From the NCBI GenBank assembly GCA_003574685.1, contig QOCQ01000009.1:62001-126000 (forward strand): a stretch of DNA of 64,000 nt, written 5' to 3'. Shown one piece after another: positions 17,584-25,046 of this stretch (position 1 is the first letter of the stretch; each line of letters begins with the position of its first letter). Source of the DNA: Rhodospirillaceae bacterium SYSU D60007. Its GTDB lineage: Bacteria; Pseudomonadota; Alphaproteobacteria; Reyranellales; Reyranellaceae. The notes under the pieces are model-generated. The model ran no database searches and was not told the DNA's origin. It saw only the letters and a list, made by a program, of their open reading frames with translations. The position numbers were made by a program, and so were the translations under genes.

Positions 17584-17778
17584 TCAGTCCGGTTTCCGGC
17601 GATCAGGCGAGGGCTGGCCGGGTTCGCCGGGTGGCTGGCCGGGATACTCGTGCGGCGGCTGGCCGCCCTGGCCGTAGCCCGGCACCTCGTCCTGCGGGAT
17701 GTTGGGACCGTCCGGTCCGGGCTTGCGGATCTGGCGCTGGATGTTGGGCGCCGGATCGTCATTGCTGTACTTCTTCAT
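17584..17778 (-). CDS. Small proline-rich hypothetical protein
   Basis: 64 residues. Starts MKKYSNDDPAPNIQRQIRKP and is then rich in Pro, Gly, Gln and Asp with GQPP repeats (GQGGQPPHEYPGQPPGEPGQ). No signal peptide, no membrane segment; probably disordered. Its ATG overlaps the TGA of the upstream gene by 4 bases, so the two are likely translated together. Function unknown. Confidence 0.6.
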   Translation of the reverse strand: MKKYSNDDPAPNIQRQIRKPGPDGPNIPQDEVPGYGQGGQPPHEYPGQPPGEPGQPSPDRRKPD

Positions 17779-18101
17779 GGCGCATCTCCGGGACGGTTGT
17801 CATGACCAGCAGTCATGGCGAACAGCTCTTCCGCGGCCGCTTCTGAAGGCGGCAGCCCGAGGCTGATCTGCGACAGCAGGTGCTCGACCAGCCGCTGGGC
17901 CTCACCGAGCTGACCGCGCTTCAGGGGCACGCAGGTGTTGCGGTAGCCCTCGCCGCGAGCGTCGTCCTGCCAGATGATGTCCAGCGAAGCGGACGCTGTG
18001 TTCACCCCGGCGAAACGGAGGAACGGCCGCCCGTCGAAGATCGTCAACAGCAGCTCGCGCAGCCGCGCCGGCGAGTCGGGAATGGTGGGGGTCAACTGCA
18101 T
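17775..18101 (-). CDS. Hypothetical protein
   Basis: 108 residues from an ATG at 18101; alternative starts lie at 18150 (ATG) and 18173 (TTG) and none has a good ribosome site. The sequence (PARLRELLLTIFDGRPFLRF, a central beta-rich part with DIIWQDDARGEGYRNTCVP, and an amphipathic helix QRLVEHLLSQISL) looks like a small globular domain. I do not recognise the family. Linked by a 4-base overlap to the proline-rich gene; divergent from the amidohydrolase gene. Confidence 0.55.
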   Translation of the reverse strand: MQLTPTIPDSPARLRELLLTIFDGRPFLRFAGVNTASASLDIIWQDDARGEGYRNTCVPLKRGQLGEAQRLVEHLLSQISLGLPPSEAAAEELFAMTAGHDNRPGDAP

Positions 18102-18214
18102 GCCGGCGCAACGTGACGGCTGTGCTGTTGTTCCCGTTGCCCTCGCGCCCATGTCATCGCAGCGTTCTTGCAAGGATGCTAGCCTGCGGCCGCAGGGGCT
18201 TTGGGGGGAACGGG

Positions 18215-19039
18215 ATGCCCGGACGTATCGCGGCGATTGCGCTGGCGTTGCTGATCTCGATACCGGCGCGCGCGGCGGATGTGCTGCCGATCTTCGACGC
18301 GCACCTGCACTACAGCCACGATGCGTGGGATGTGGTGCCGACGCTGGAGGCGATCGCCATCCTGCGCAGGGCCGGGCTGAAGCGCGCCATGGTGTCCAGC
18401 TCCAGCGACGACGGCACGCAGAAGCTCTACGCCGCGGCGCCCGACCTGGTGCTGCCGTCGCTGCGGCCCTACCGCTCGCGCGGCGAGATCGGCACCTGGA
18501 TGCGCGATGACTCGGTGGTCGGCCATGTTGAGGCGCGGCTGAAGCAGTACCGCTACGTCGCGATCGGCGAGTTCCACATCTATGGCGCCGATGCCGACCT
18601 TCCCGTCATGCGCCGGTTGGTGGAGCTGGCGAAGCAATACGGGCTCTTCCTGCATGCGCATTCGGATGCTGATGCCGTGGACCGGCTGTTCGTGCAGGAC
18701 CCGCAGGCGCGCGTGCTGTGGGCGCATGCCGGTTTTGCCTCGCCCGGGATCGTGAGCGGCATGCTGCGCAAGCACCGGAACCTGTGGGCCGATCTCGCCT
18801 TCCGCAACGATCACGCCCCCGGCGGCAAGCTCGACGAGAGCTGGCGCGCCGTCTTTCTCGAATTCCCCGACCGCTTCATGGTGGGCACCGACACCTTTAC
18901 GCCGGAGCGCTGGCACTATGTCGGCCCGCACGCCGATTTCTCCCGCGCCTGGCTGGCGTCCCTGCCGAAGGAGATCGCCGAGCGCATCGCCTGGCGCAAC
19001 GGCGAGACGCTCTTCAGCCGCATGATGAACGGGCGATGA
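18215..19039 (+). CDS. Secreted amidohydrolase (PF04909-like)
   Basis: 274 residues. Signal peptide in residues 1-21 (AAIALALLISIPARAA). The TIM-barrel metal site begins with FDAHLHYSHDAW, the H-x-H pair of amidohydrolases; later LHAHSDADAVD, WAHAGF and MVGTDTF supply the further His and Asp expected of this group. The start has a GGGGGGA site just upstream. The TGA overlaps the ATG of the next gene (ATGA at 19036), so amidohydrolase, YtkA-like protein and di-haem peroxidase look like one transcription unit. Substrate unknown. Confidence 0.85.
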   Translation: MPGRIAAIALALLISIPARAADVLPIFDAHLHYSHDAWDVVPTLEAIAILRRAGLKRAMVSSSSDDGTQKLYAAAPDLVLPSLRPYRSRGEIGTWMRDDSVVGHVEARLKQYRYVAIGEFHIYGADADLPVMRRLVELAKQYGLFLHAHSDADAVDRLFVQDPQARVLWAHAGFASPGIVSGMLRKHRNLWADLAFRNDHAPGGKLDESWRAVFLEFPDRFMVGTDTFTPERWHYVGPHADFSRAWLASLPKEIAERIAWRNGETLFSRMMNGR

Positions 19040-19620
19040 GGATCGGGCACGACAACGCTCAGGCCTTCTCCCCGCGAAGGCGGGGAGAAGGTGCCCGAAG
19101 GGCGGATGAGGGGCTTTGCGGCTTCCCATCCCGCTTCATCGCGCTTGTGGCGACGCCGGAAAGCCCCTCATCCGGCGCTGCGCGCCACCTTCTCCCAGCC
19201 TTCGCGGGGAGAAGGGAGACAGGCTATGTCGTTGCGGCAGCCGCGCTGCTGGCAGCAAGCGCAGCGCAGGCGTGCGAGCCGGCGCTACGTGGGGAGGGCG
19301 TGAGGGTGATGCGCTCGGCGGCCTATGCCGCGGCGTGGGTACCGAAGCCGGCGCCCATTCCGCTCGGGGTGCATTTCACGCTGGAGCTGGCCGTATGCGC
19401 CAGCCAGGGACAGGCTGCGGTGGAGGCGGTGGCGATCGATGCCGTCATGCCCGAGCACCGGCACGGCATGAACTATCGCGCCACGGTGGCGCCGCTGGGG
19501 GAGGGCCGCTACCGCGCCGAGGGCCTGCTGTTCCACATGCCCGGCCGCTGGCGGCTCAGCGTGGAGCTGCGTGCGGCCGGCAAGACCGCGCGGCTGGCCG
19601 ACGAGTTCGTCGTGGAGTGA
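19036..19620 (+). CDS. YtkA-like secreted protein with a repeat-derived N-terminal extension
   Basis: 194 residues if translated from the ATG at 19036 that overlaps the upstream stop. Residues about 10-60 are encoded by a dispersed palindromic repeat (19064-19215). Only after it comes what looks like a signal peptide core (GYVVAAAALLAASAAQAC, about 63-80), with no ATG, GTG or TTG in frame between. The mature domain, about 115 residues, has the YtkA-like/FixH-like beta pattern with MPEHRHGMNY, a His/Met-rich stretch that may bind copper, and LLFHMPGRWRLSVEL. It may be exported poorly or not at all if the long N-terminus is real. Context suggests a partner of the following di-haem peroxidase. 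Confidence 0.65.
   Translation: MRIGHDNAQAFSPRRRGEGARRADEGLCGFPSRFIALVATPESPSSGAARHLLPAFAGRRETGYVVAAAALLAASAAQACEPALRGEGVRVMRSAAYAAAWVPKPAPIPLGVHFTLELAVCASQGQAAVEAVAIDAVMPEHRHGMNYRATVAPLGEGRYRAEGLLFHMPGRWRLSVELRAAGKTARLADEFVVE
19064..19215. repeat. Palindromic dispersed repeat, family A copy 1 (inside a coding sequence)
   Basis: About 152 bases. Begins CCTTCTCCCCGCGAAGGC and ends CCTTCGCGGGGAGAAGG, with inner arms GGATGAGGGGC and GCCCCTCATCC. Copies 2 and 3 at 42621-42773 and 56037-56189. This copy lies in frame at the 5' end of the YtkA-like gene. Confidence 0.85.
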
Positions 19621-19626
19621 GGCGCC

Positions 19627-20814
19627 GTGCGGCGTTGCATTCTGGTGATCGCCGCCTTCGCTGTGCTGACGTGCGTGGCGCCGGCAAAGGCGCGGCCCGA
19701 ATTCACCGACGCCGAGCGCCGGCGCATCCTCGCGCACGGGCCCTGGCCGCTGCCCGTGCCGCGCGATCCCAGCAATCGTGTCTCCGGCAAGCCCGAGGCG
19801 ATTGCGCTGGGCGAGCGCCTGTTTTTCGACCGCCGGCTTTCCAGCACCGGCGCCATGGCGTGCGACTGGTGCCACACGCCGTCGCTGGACTGGACGGACG
19901 GCTTTGCGCGCGGCGTCGGCCGCCAGACGGTCGATCGCAACACCCTGTCGCTGTGGAACGCGGGCTTCGGCCGCTGGTTCGGCTGGAGCGGGGCGCACGA
20001 TTCGCTGTGGGCGCAGAGCACGCGGCCGCTGCTGGATGCGCGCGAGATGGACATGAGCGCGCCCCGCGTAGCCGAACGCGTGCGCGGCGATCCTGATCTT
20101 GCCTGCCGCTTCCGGCAGGTCTTTGGGCAGCCGCCATCGGCCATGCATGACGAGGCGGTGCTGGTGGCAACCGGCAAGGCGCTCGCGGCCTTCCAGGAGA
20201 CGCTGGTCAGCGGCCGTACGCCCTTCGATGCGTTCCGCGATGCGCTGGCGCGCAACGACACTGCGGCGATCGCGCAGTATCCGGCCGATGCGCGCCGTGG
20301 CCTGAAGATCTTCGTCGGCCGCGGCAATTGCTCGCTCTGCCATCTGGGGCCGCTGTTCAGCAACGGCGAGTTCGCCGATGTCGGCATCCCGTTCTTCCTG
20401 CCGCGCGGCGGCGTCGATCCCGGGCGGCACGACGGCATCCGCCAGTTGCGCGCCAGCCCTTACAATCTGTTGGGACCGCACAATGACGATCGCAGCGGCG
20501 CGGCGGCCATACGCACGCGCCACGTCGAGCTGCAGCATCGCAATTTCGGCGAGTTCCGGGTGCCGTCGCTGCGTAACGTCGCACGCACCGCGCCCTACAT
20601 GCACAACGGCTCGCTCGCCACGCTGCGCGACGTGGTGCGCCACTATTCAGAGCTCGATGAGGATCGCCTGCATGCCGACGGCGAGCGCATTCTCAAACCG
20701 CTACGGCTGAGCGATGGCGAAGCGGACGATCTCATCGCCTTCCTGAACTCGCTCTCGGATGACGGCACGCCGTTCATCCGGCGCAGCACGGCCACGGATC
20801 CGCCCTGCCGCTGA
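19627..20814 (+). CDS. Di-haem cytochrome c peroxidase / MauG family protein
   Basis: 395 residues from a GTG at 19627, six bases after the previous stop. Signal peptide in residues 1-22. Two c-type haem motifs, C79-DW-C82-H83 and C235-SL-C238-H239, in the usual spacing for bacterial di-haem peroxidases. FRVPSLRNVARTAPYMHNGS near residue 315 is the family's conserved segment around the distal haem ligand. Such enzymes reduce hydrogen peroxide or, in MauG-like members, oxidise a partner protein. Third gene of the apparent operon with the amidohydrolase and YtkA-like protein. Confidence 0.93.
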   Translation: MRRCILVIAAFAVLTCVAPAKARPEFTDAERRRILAHGPWPLPVPRDPSNRVSGKPEAIALGERLFFDRRLSSTGAMACDWCHTPSLDWTDGFARGVGRQTVDRNTLSLWNAGFGRWFGWSGAHDSLWAQSTRPLLDAREMDMSAPRVAERVRGDPDLACRFRQVFGQPPSAMHDEAVLVATGKALAAFQETLVSGRTPFDAFRDALARNDTAAIAQYPADARRGLKIFVGRGNCSLCHLGPLFSNGEFADVGIPFFLPRGGVDPGRHDGIRQLRASPYNLLGPHNDDRSGAAAIRTRHVELQHRNFGEFRVPSLRNVARTAPYMHNGSLATLRDVVRHYSELDEDRLHADGERILKPLRLSDGEADDLIAFLNSLSDDGTPFIRRSTATDPPCR

Positions 20815-20883
20815 CGGGTAGCGCCTGTCGCAGCGATGGCCTAGGCTCGCCGCGCATCATTCCGATCGTTCGCGGGGTTGATC

Positions 20884-21501
20884 ATGATCGAGCTCTACAC
20901 CTGGGCCACGCCCAATGGCCGCAAGATCAGCATCATGCTGGAGGAGTGCGGCCTGCCCTACAACGTGCACAAGATCGACATCACCAAGAACCAGCAATTC
21001 ACGCCGCAGTTCCTAGCCATCAGCCCCAACAACAAGATCCCGGGAATCGTCGACAGCGACGGGCCGGGCGGCAAGCCCTATGCCTGCTTCGAGTCGGGCG
21101 CGATCCTGCTGTACCTCGCGGAGAAGACCAACAGGTTCCTGCCGGCGGATCGCGCCAAGAAGTACGACGCGATCCAGTGGCTGATGTGGCAGATGGGCGG
21201 CTTCGGCCCGATGCTGGGCCAGACCCATCATTTCGTGCGCTTTGCCTCGGAGCAGGTGCCCTACGCGATCAAGCGCTTCAGCGACGAGACGCGCCGCCTC
21301 TATGGCGTGCTCGACAAGCGCCTGGGCGCCGTCGAATGGTGCGGCGGGGCTGAGTACACCGTGGCTGACATCGCCACCTATCCCTGGGCGGCGCGCCACG
21401 AGTGGCACAAGATCGATCTGGCCGAGTTCCCCAACGTCAAGCGCTGGTTCGACAAGATGGGCGAACGCCCCGCCGTCAAGAAGGGCATGACGGTTCCTTG
21501 A
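20884..21501 (+). CDS. yfcG: Glutathione transferase, YfcG (Nu) type, second copy
   Basis: 205 residues from the ATG at 20884 (GGGG about 8 bases upstream; the TTG six bases before it is less likely). Shows YTWATPNGRKISIMLEECGL, ISPNNKIPGIVD and ESGAILLYLAEKTNRFLP, plus the C-terminal MGGFGPMLGQTHHF and YTVADIATYPW segments, closely following Escherichia coli YfcG. Closer to YfcG than the copy at 16856, which has a longer tail. Roles proposed for the family are disulphide reduction and peroxide defence in the cytoplasm. Confidence 0.9.
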   Translation: MIELYTWATPNGRKISIMLEECGLPYNVHKIDITKNQQFTPQFLAISPNNKIPGIVDSDGPGGKPYACFESGAILLYLAEKTNRFLPADRAKKYDAIQWLMWQMGGFGPMLGQTHHFVRFASEQVPYAIKRFSDETRRLYGVLDKRLGAVEWCGGAEYTVADIATYPWAARHEWHKIDLAEFPNVKRWFDKMGERPAVKKGMTVP

Positions 21502-21514
21502 GCCGCATGCATTG

Positions 21515-21593
21515 CTTCATGGTGAGCCTGTCGAACCATGAAGCGGACCGCACTACTGTGCGCCTTCATGGTTCGACAGGCTCACCATGAAGG
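21515..21593. repeat. Palindromic dispersed repeat, family B copy 1
   Basis: Near-perfect inverted repeat: CTTCATGGTGAGCCTGTCGA...CATGAAG and its mirror around a spacer of about 19 bases. Further copies at 26251-26302, 47343-47420 and 52751-52837. Confidence 0.85.
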
Positions 21594-21648
21594 CTTGTTG
21601 GCGTTCTGCCGAAGCGCACGGGGGCTGACAAGGGCGGGGGCAGCGGTG

Positions 21649-23202
21649 ATGACGGCGTGGCTGTGGGCTTATTCGGATCGTCTGTCGGCGCGTGCAGGTG
21701 AAACGGTGGCGTTGCATGTGTCCGGCACCGGCGTGCGCTGCGCGATCGAGATCGCACGCGTGGCCGCGACACGCGAGGTGGTGTGGCGCCGTGAGGGTGT
21801 GGCGATCGGGCGTCATCCGATTTCGCACAACGCGCATGTTGCGGGCTGCGACTGGCCTGTCGCCATGTCGCTGCAGGTGCCGGCCGAGTGGCGCAGCGGC
21901 AACTACGATCTGCTGCTGACGGCCGATGATGGTGCGCAGGCACGCCACATGCTCTGCGTGAAGGCCGCCACGCGCGCTGCCCCGGCGGCGCTGGTGCTCG
22001 CGACCAACACGTATCACGCCTACAACGCCTGGGGCGGCGCCAACACCTACGCCTGGGTCGGCGGTCCCGAGCCGGTGGTGGCAGTTCCCGAAGACAAGGC
22101 CGGACACGTCGTGGCGCCGGTTCTGTCGGCGCGCCGGCCGTTCTCCGCCGGCCTGATGAAGCCGCGCGCCGAGCGCCACCGGCTGGTGACCGAGACGCGG
22201 CGCGCTTTCGGCGAGCGGCCGGTCCGCAGCGAGGTCATCCACGAGATGAAGGCAGGCGGGCTGAGCTGGGACTGCCCGGCCGGCTTCCAGGACAAGTGGG
22301 AGCACGCCTTCGCCGCGTGGGCCGAGCCGGCGGGCTACGCCTTCGACTATCTCACCGACTTCGATCTGGAGGCGGACCCCGAGGCGCTGGCGCCCTATCG
22401 GCTCGTGATCGTGGTGGGACATAGCGAATACTGGAGCCATGGCCAGCGGCTCCAGGTGGAGCGCTTCGTCGATGCCGGCGGGCGGCTCGCGATCTTCTCG
22501 GGCAACACCTGCTACTGGCAATGCCGCTGGGAGGACGAGGGCCGCAGCTTCGTTGCCTACAAGGGCCGCGCCGAGGATCAGGACCCGCTGGCCGCCGACC
22601 CGCAGCGCCGGCATCTCACGTCAGGCCTGTGGTCGAGCCCGTGGGTGGGCCGGCCCGAGGCGGCGCTGACCGGGCTCTCCTTCCTGTTCGGCGGCTATCA
22701 CCGCATGGCCAATTGCGTGGCGCGCGGCACGGGCGGCTACACCGTCTGGCGCGACGATCACTGGGCGCTGAAGGACGCCGATCTCTACTGGGGCGACGTG
22801 TTCGGCGACGATTGCCGGCTGGTGGGCTACGAGAACGATGGCTGCGTCTTCACCATCGGCGCCGACGGCCTGCCGGTGCCGGTGCCGCGGCTGGGCGTGC
22901 CGGAAAACCTGGAGATCATCGCGACCGCGCCCGCAACGCTTGCCGAGCCCGAAGCCGCGCCATGGCCGCGCATCGTGCCGCCCGAGGCTTGGCCCGTGCT
23001 GACCCGCGCCTATGCCGGCTACGACTCGCCCGCCAACACCAGGCGCATGATGCGCGGCCACGCCGTGATGGCCGCCTTCAGGCGCGGCGCAGGCGAGGTG
23101 TTCAACGCCGGCACCACGGAATGGGCCTACGGCCTTGCCGCGCGCAACCCCTTCGTGGAGCGCATCACCCGCAACGTGCTCGACCGCTTCCTCGCGACCT
23201 GA
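21649..23202 (+). CDS. N,N-dimethylformamidase large-subunit-like protein (DMFA2_C type)
   Basis: 517 residues from the ATG at 21649 with a GGGGG site upstream; the reading that extends to 21538 runs through a family B repeat. The N-terminal 110 residues are a beta-sandwich-like region (WAYSDRLSARAGETVALHVS). The remainder matches the C-terminal domain of the DMFase beta subunit: NTYHAYNAWGGANTYAW, LVIVVGHSEYWSHGQR, FSGNTCYWQCRW and AGTTEWAYGL are typical. The DMFase alpha (small) subunit is not nearby, and this protein is about 240 residues shorter than known large subunits, so the true substrate is unlikely to be dimethylformamide. Confidence 0.8.
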   Translation: MTAWLWAYSDRLSARAGETVALHVSGTGVRCAIEIARVAATREVVWRREGVAIGRHPISHNAHVAGCDWPVAMSLQVPAEWRSGNYDLLLTADDGAQARHMLCVKAATRAAPAALVLATNTYHAYNAWGGANTYAWVGGPEPVVAVPEDKAGHVVAPVLSARRPFSAGLMKPRAERHRLVTETRRAFGERPVRSEVIHEMKAGGLSWDCPAGFQDKWEHAFAAWAEPAGYAFDYLTDFDLEADPEALAPYRLVIVVGHSEYWSHGQRLQVERFVDAGGRLAIFSGNTCYWQCRWEDEGRSFVAYKGRAEDQDPLAADPQRRHLTSGLWSSPWVGRPEAALTGLSFLFGGYHRMANCVARGTGGYTVWRDDHWALKDADLYWGDVFGDDCRLVGYENDGCVFTIGADGLPVPVPRLGVPENLEIIATAPATLAEPEAAPWPRIVPPEAWPVLTRAYAGYDSPANTRRMMRGHAVMAAFRRGAGEVFNAGTTEWAYGLAARNPFVERITRNVLDRFLAT

Positions 23203-23394
23203 CGGCCGAGCAGGCCGCGCATACGCCGTCATTCCGAGCGCAGCGAGGAATCTCCCCGCCGACGTGGAACGGCTTGATTTTCCAAGCAAATTCGCACCGT
23301 CCTCAAGGCGCTTCATTGACAGGGCCAAGGCGCCCGGCTAGAACCGCCGCACATCCGTCGTGGTCATAGGCGCTCGGGTCTTACGGTTGCCCGC

Positions 23395-23488
23395 GGAGGG
23401 GTGGCCGAGCGGCTGAAGGCGGCGGTTTGCTAAACCGTTATACGGGCTTAAACCCGTATCGAGGGTTCGAATCCCTTCCCCTCCGCCA
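23395..23488 (+). tRNA. tRNA-Ser(GCU)
   Basis: 94 bases including an encoded CCA. Acceptor stem GGAGGGG (23395-23401) pairs with CCCCTCC (23478-23484). The anticodon GCT is at 23429-23431 within TTGCTAA. A long variable arm (TACGGGCTTAAACCCGTA) marks class II, and the T-arm loop reads GTTCGAATC. It reads AGC/AGU serine codons. Decayed sequence follows directly downstream, as expected for an integration site. Confidence 0.97.
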
Positions 23489-23830
23489 CTTCTTCCGAAT
23501 TTGCCACCTTCGTGGTAGCGGTCACGCCTGCGGGGTGAGCAGAGTGGGCCCGGACGTCTCTACGTTCGGATCTTTCTCTATCGTCGAACGATCTCGCTGC
23601 GCTTTCAGCTACTGCTAGGCGCTTCGGCACTGCGGCACGAAGGTGGAGTTCGGAGGATGGCACTTGGCCAAGCTGAGATCTAGGCGAAGATGTCAGCGTG
23701 CAGGCATCGTCGATCAATCTGGAGCTTGCGGAAAGGACGGCGCTGGATATCCGCCGGTACATTTCGGGCGATCGATCTTCGACAAAGGCAACCATTCATC
23801 CCGAAAGCTTACATATGTTCAAAAAGCTAA
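23489..23830. other. Non-coding, apparently decayed sequence after tRNA-Ser
   Basis: About 340 bases with lower GC than the flanks and no credible gene. Short open frames on both strands here show no family match; one on the minus strand only reads back through the tRNA. I see no integrase remnant and no clear repeat of the tRNA 3' end. Confidence 0.5.
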
Positions 23831-24008
23831 ATGGCCCTGCTGGGCTTCAGCTACGAGGATGTCGCAAGCTCAACCCCGGCTGGTCTACGCGGCGGCGACT
23901 GGTTTCGGCTAGGATGGCCCCTGGGCGGCCGGCCGAGTGTTTGAGAGGTCGTACAGGCGGCTTCGCGTTTCGCGTCCGCCATGGCACGGACGACGCGCCG
24001 CCCTTCGC
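23831..24008 (+). pseudogene. Fragment of a CaiB-type CoA-transferase gene
   Basis: Matches the intact caiB-like gene of this window at about 25356-25545 (its residues about 104-166) with clear base-level similarity: GCTGGGCTTCAGCTACGA, GGCTGGTCTACGCGGCGGC and GGTTTCGCGTCCGCCATGG-type blocks recur. It is broken by a lost base near 23870 (GAGGATGTCGC for GAAGACTGTCGC), a CAG-to-TAG change at 23910-23912, and further indels. Only this segment of about 180 bases remains. Confidence 0.85.
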
Positions 24009-24040
24009 CCATGGTATCGATTCGCGTTACGCTGCTTGCT

Positions 24041-24334
24041 TCAGGTGCCTTGTGCGTTCGATGCGTGCACGTTCCCTGCGCTGTGCATCGCTTCCCATAG
24101 ATCGCTGCGGCGCTGCACGTTCAGCCAGAAATCCGGACTGTTGCCGAACACGCGGGCGAGGATCAATGCCGTCGCGGCGGTGACAGTGCGCCGGTCGTTG
24201 CACAGCTCGTTGACGTGCTTGCGCTGCACGCCCATCGCTGCGGCAAGAGTGCCCTGGGTCAGCCCCAGCGGTCGCATGAACTCCTCGACGAGGATCTCGC
24301 CAACCGTGGCCGGCCTACGGCGGGTCATCAACAT
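24041..24334 (-). CDS. HigA-family antitoxin / XRE regulator, copy 1
   Basis: 97 residues. The helix-turn-helix lies in residues 24-62: LGLTQGTLAAAMGVQRKHVN, then NDRRTVTAATALILARVFG, followed by the HigA-typical SPDFWLNVQRRSDLWEA. HigA binds its own promoter and neutralises the mRNA-cleaving toxin HigB, normally encoded just upstream. No HigB-like reading frame is found in the 106 bases before it. It is either a solitary regulator or a remnant. Confidence 0.88.
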   Translation of the reverse strand: MLMTRRRPATVGEILVEEFMRPLGLTQGTLAAAMGVQRKHVNELCNDRRTVTAATALILARVFGNSPDFWLNVQRRSDLWEAMHSAGNVHASNAQGT

Positions 24335-24440
24335 GGCTGCTGCCTTTCCGGTTCTGCTTCACCTGTAGGTATGATCGTCCCGACAAGACGGCTTCTGTTT
24401 CATCTCGAACGCAACCTGGCTGCCGGATAGATTCTCGCCT

Positions 24441-24767
24441 CTACAAAGGCCGATGATCGGTCGCCCGCGCCTTGAACGGCTGCACCTTGATCTCCTTCTC
24501 GCGCTTGCGCACCTGTGCGATGTCGTAGCTGTTCTGCATGCGCATGAGCGTGTCCATCGAGACACCGAAGGCCTTCTCGATGCGAAGCGCCATCTCGGGG
24601 GAGAGATGGGCGCGCTCATTCAGCAGTGCCGACAACGCTGGGCGCGTGACGCCCAGCACATGCGCCGCATCCGTCACCGACAGGCCAAGCGGCTCGATAA
24701 CTTCGCTCCTGACAAACCCTCCGGGATGCGCAGGGTTCTTCATCCTCAGTCCCTGCATCGTCGCCAT
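24441..24767 (-). CDS. HigA-family antitoxin / XRE regulator, copy 2
   Basis: 108 residues from the ATG at 24767, preceded by GGAG. Core: NPAHPGGFVRSEVIEPLGLS, VTDAAHVLGVTRPALSALLN, then LSPEMALRIEKAFGVSMDTL, a standard HigA/VapI layout. The basic C-terminal tail (QVRKREKEIKVQPFKAR) is a usual feature. No HigB-like toxin is seen in the 279 bases upstream (24768-25046), which hold no recognisable gene. Copy 1 follows 106 bases downstream on the same strand; the two proteins are not close in sequence, so this is not a recent duplication. Confidence 0.88.
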   Translation of the reverse strand: MATMQGLRMKNPAHPGGFVRSEVIEPLGLSVTDAAHVLGVTRPALSALLNERAHLSPEMALRIEKAFGVSMDTLMRMQNSYDIAQVRKREKEIKVQPFKARATDHRPL

Positions 24768-25046
24768 GACCGTCTCCTAGAGGCTTTGGCACAACGGCCG
24801 GCTGCTATCAGGAAGCTGCGTTATGCGTCAAGTTACGCTTTGTGAACCGCAGCGCCCAGGACGAGTTCTGTCTCATCAGCGGCCGCGCGACGTTGTAACC
24901 TTTCATGTAGGACAAGTCCGCAGACATGGCAGGCAGGAGGTCGAACGTGCGATTGCTTGCAGGTAACCGCCCAGGTGCGCAGCGCTTCATCCAGTCATTT
25001 CGCGGCGAAGCAGTAGCCCAACCCATCGCGTTCGTGTGCCGCCGTC

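Noticed and set aside
23448-23795. Minus-strand frame ending in the tRNA
   Set aside because: Its last residues are the reverse complement of the tRNA (a known annotation artefact); no family match.
23698-24183. 161-residue plus-strand frame after the tRNA
   Set aside because: Part of it is the caiB fragment read in a shifted frame, and the rest is antisense to a HigA gene.
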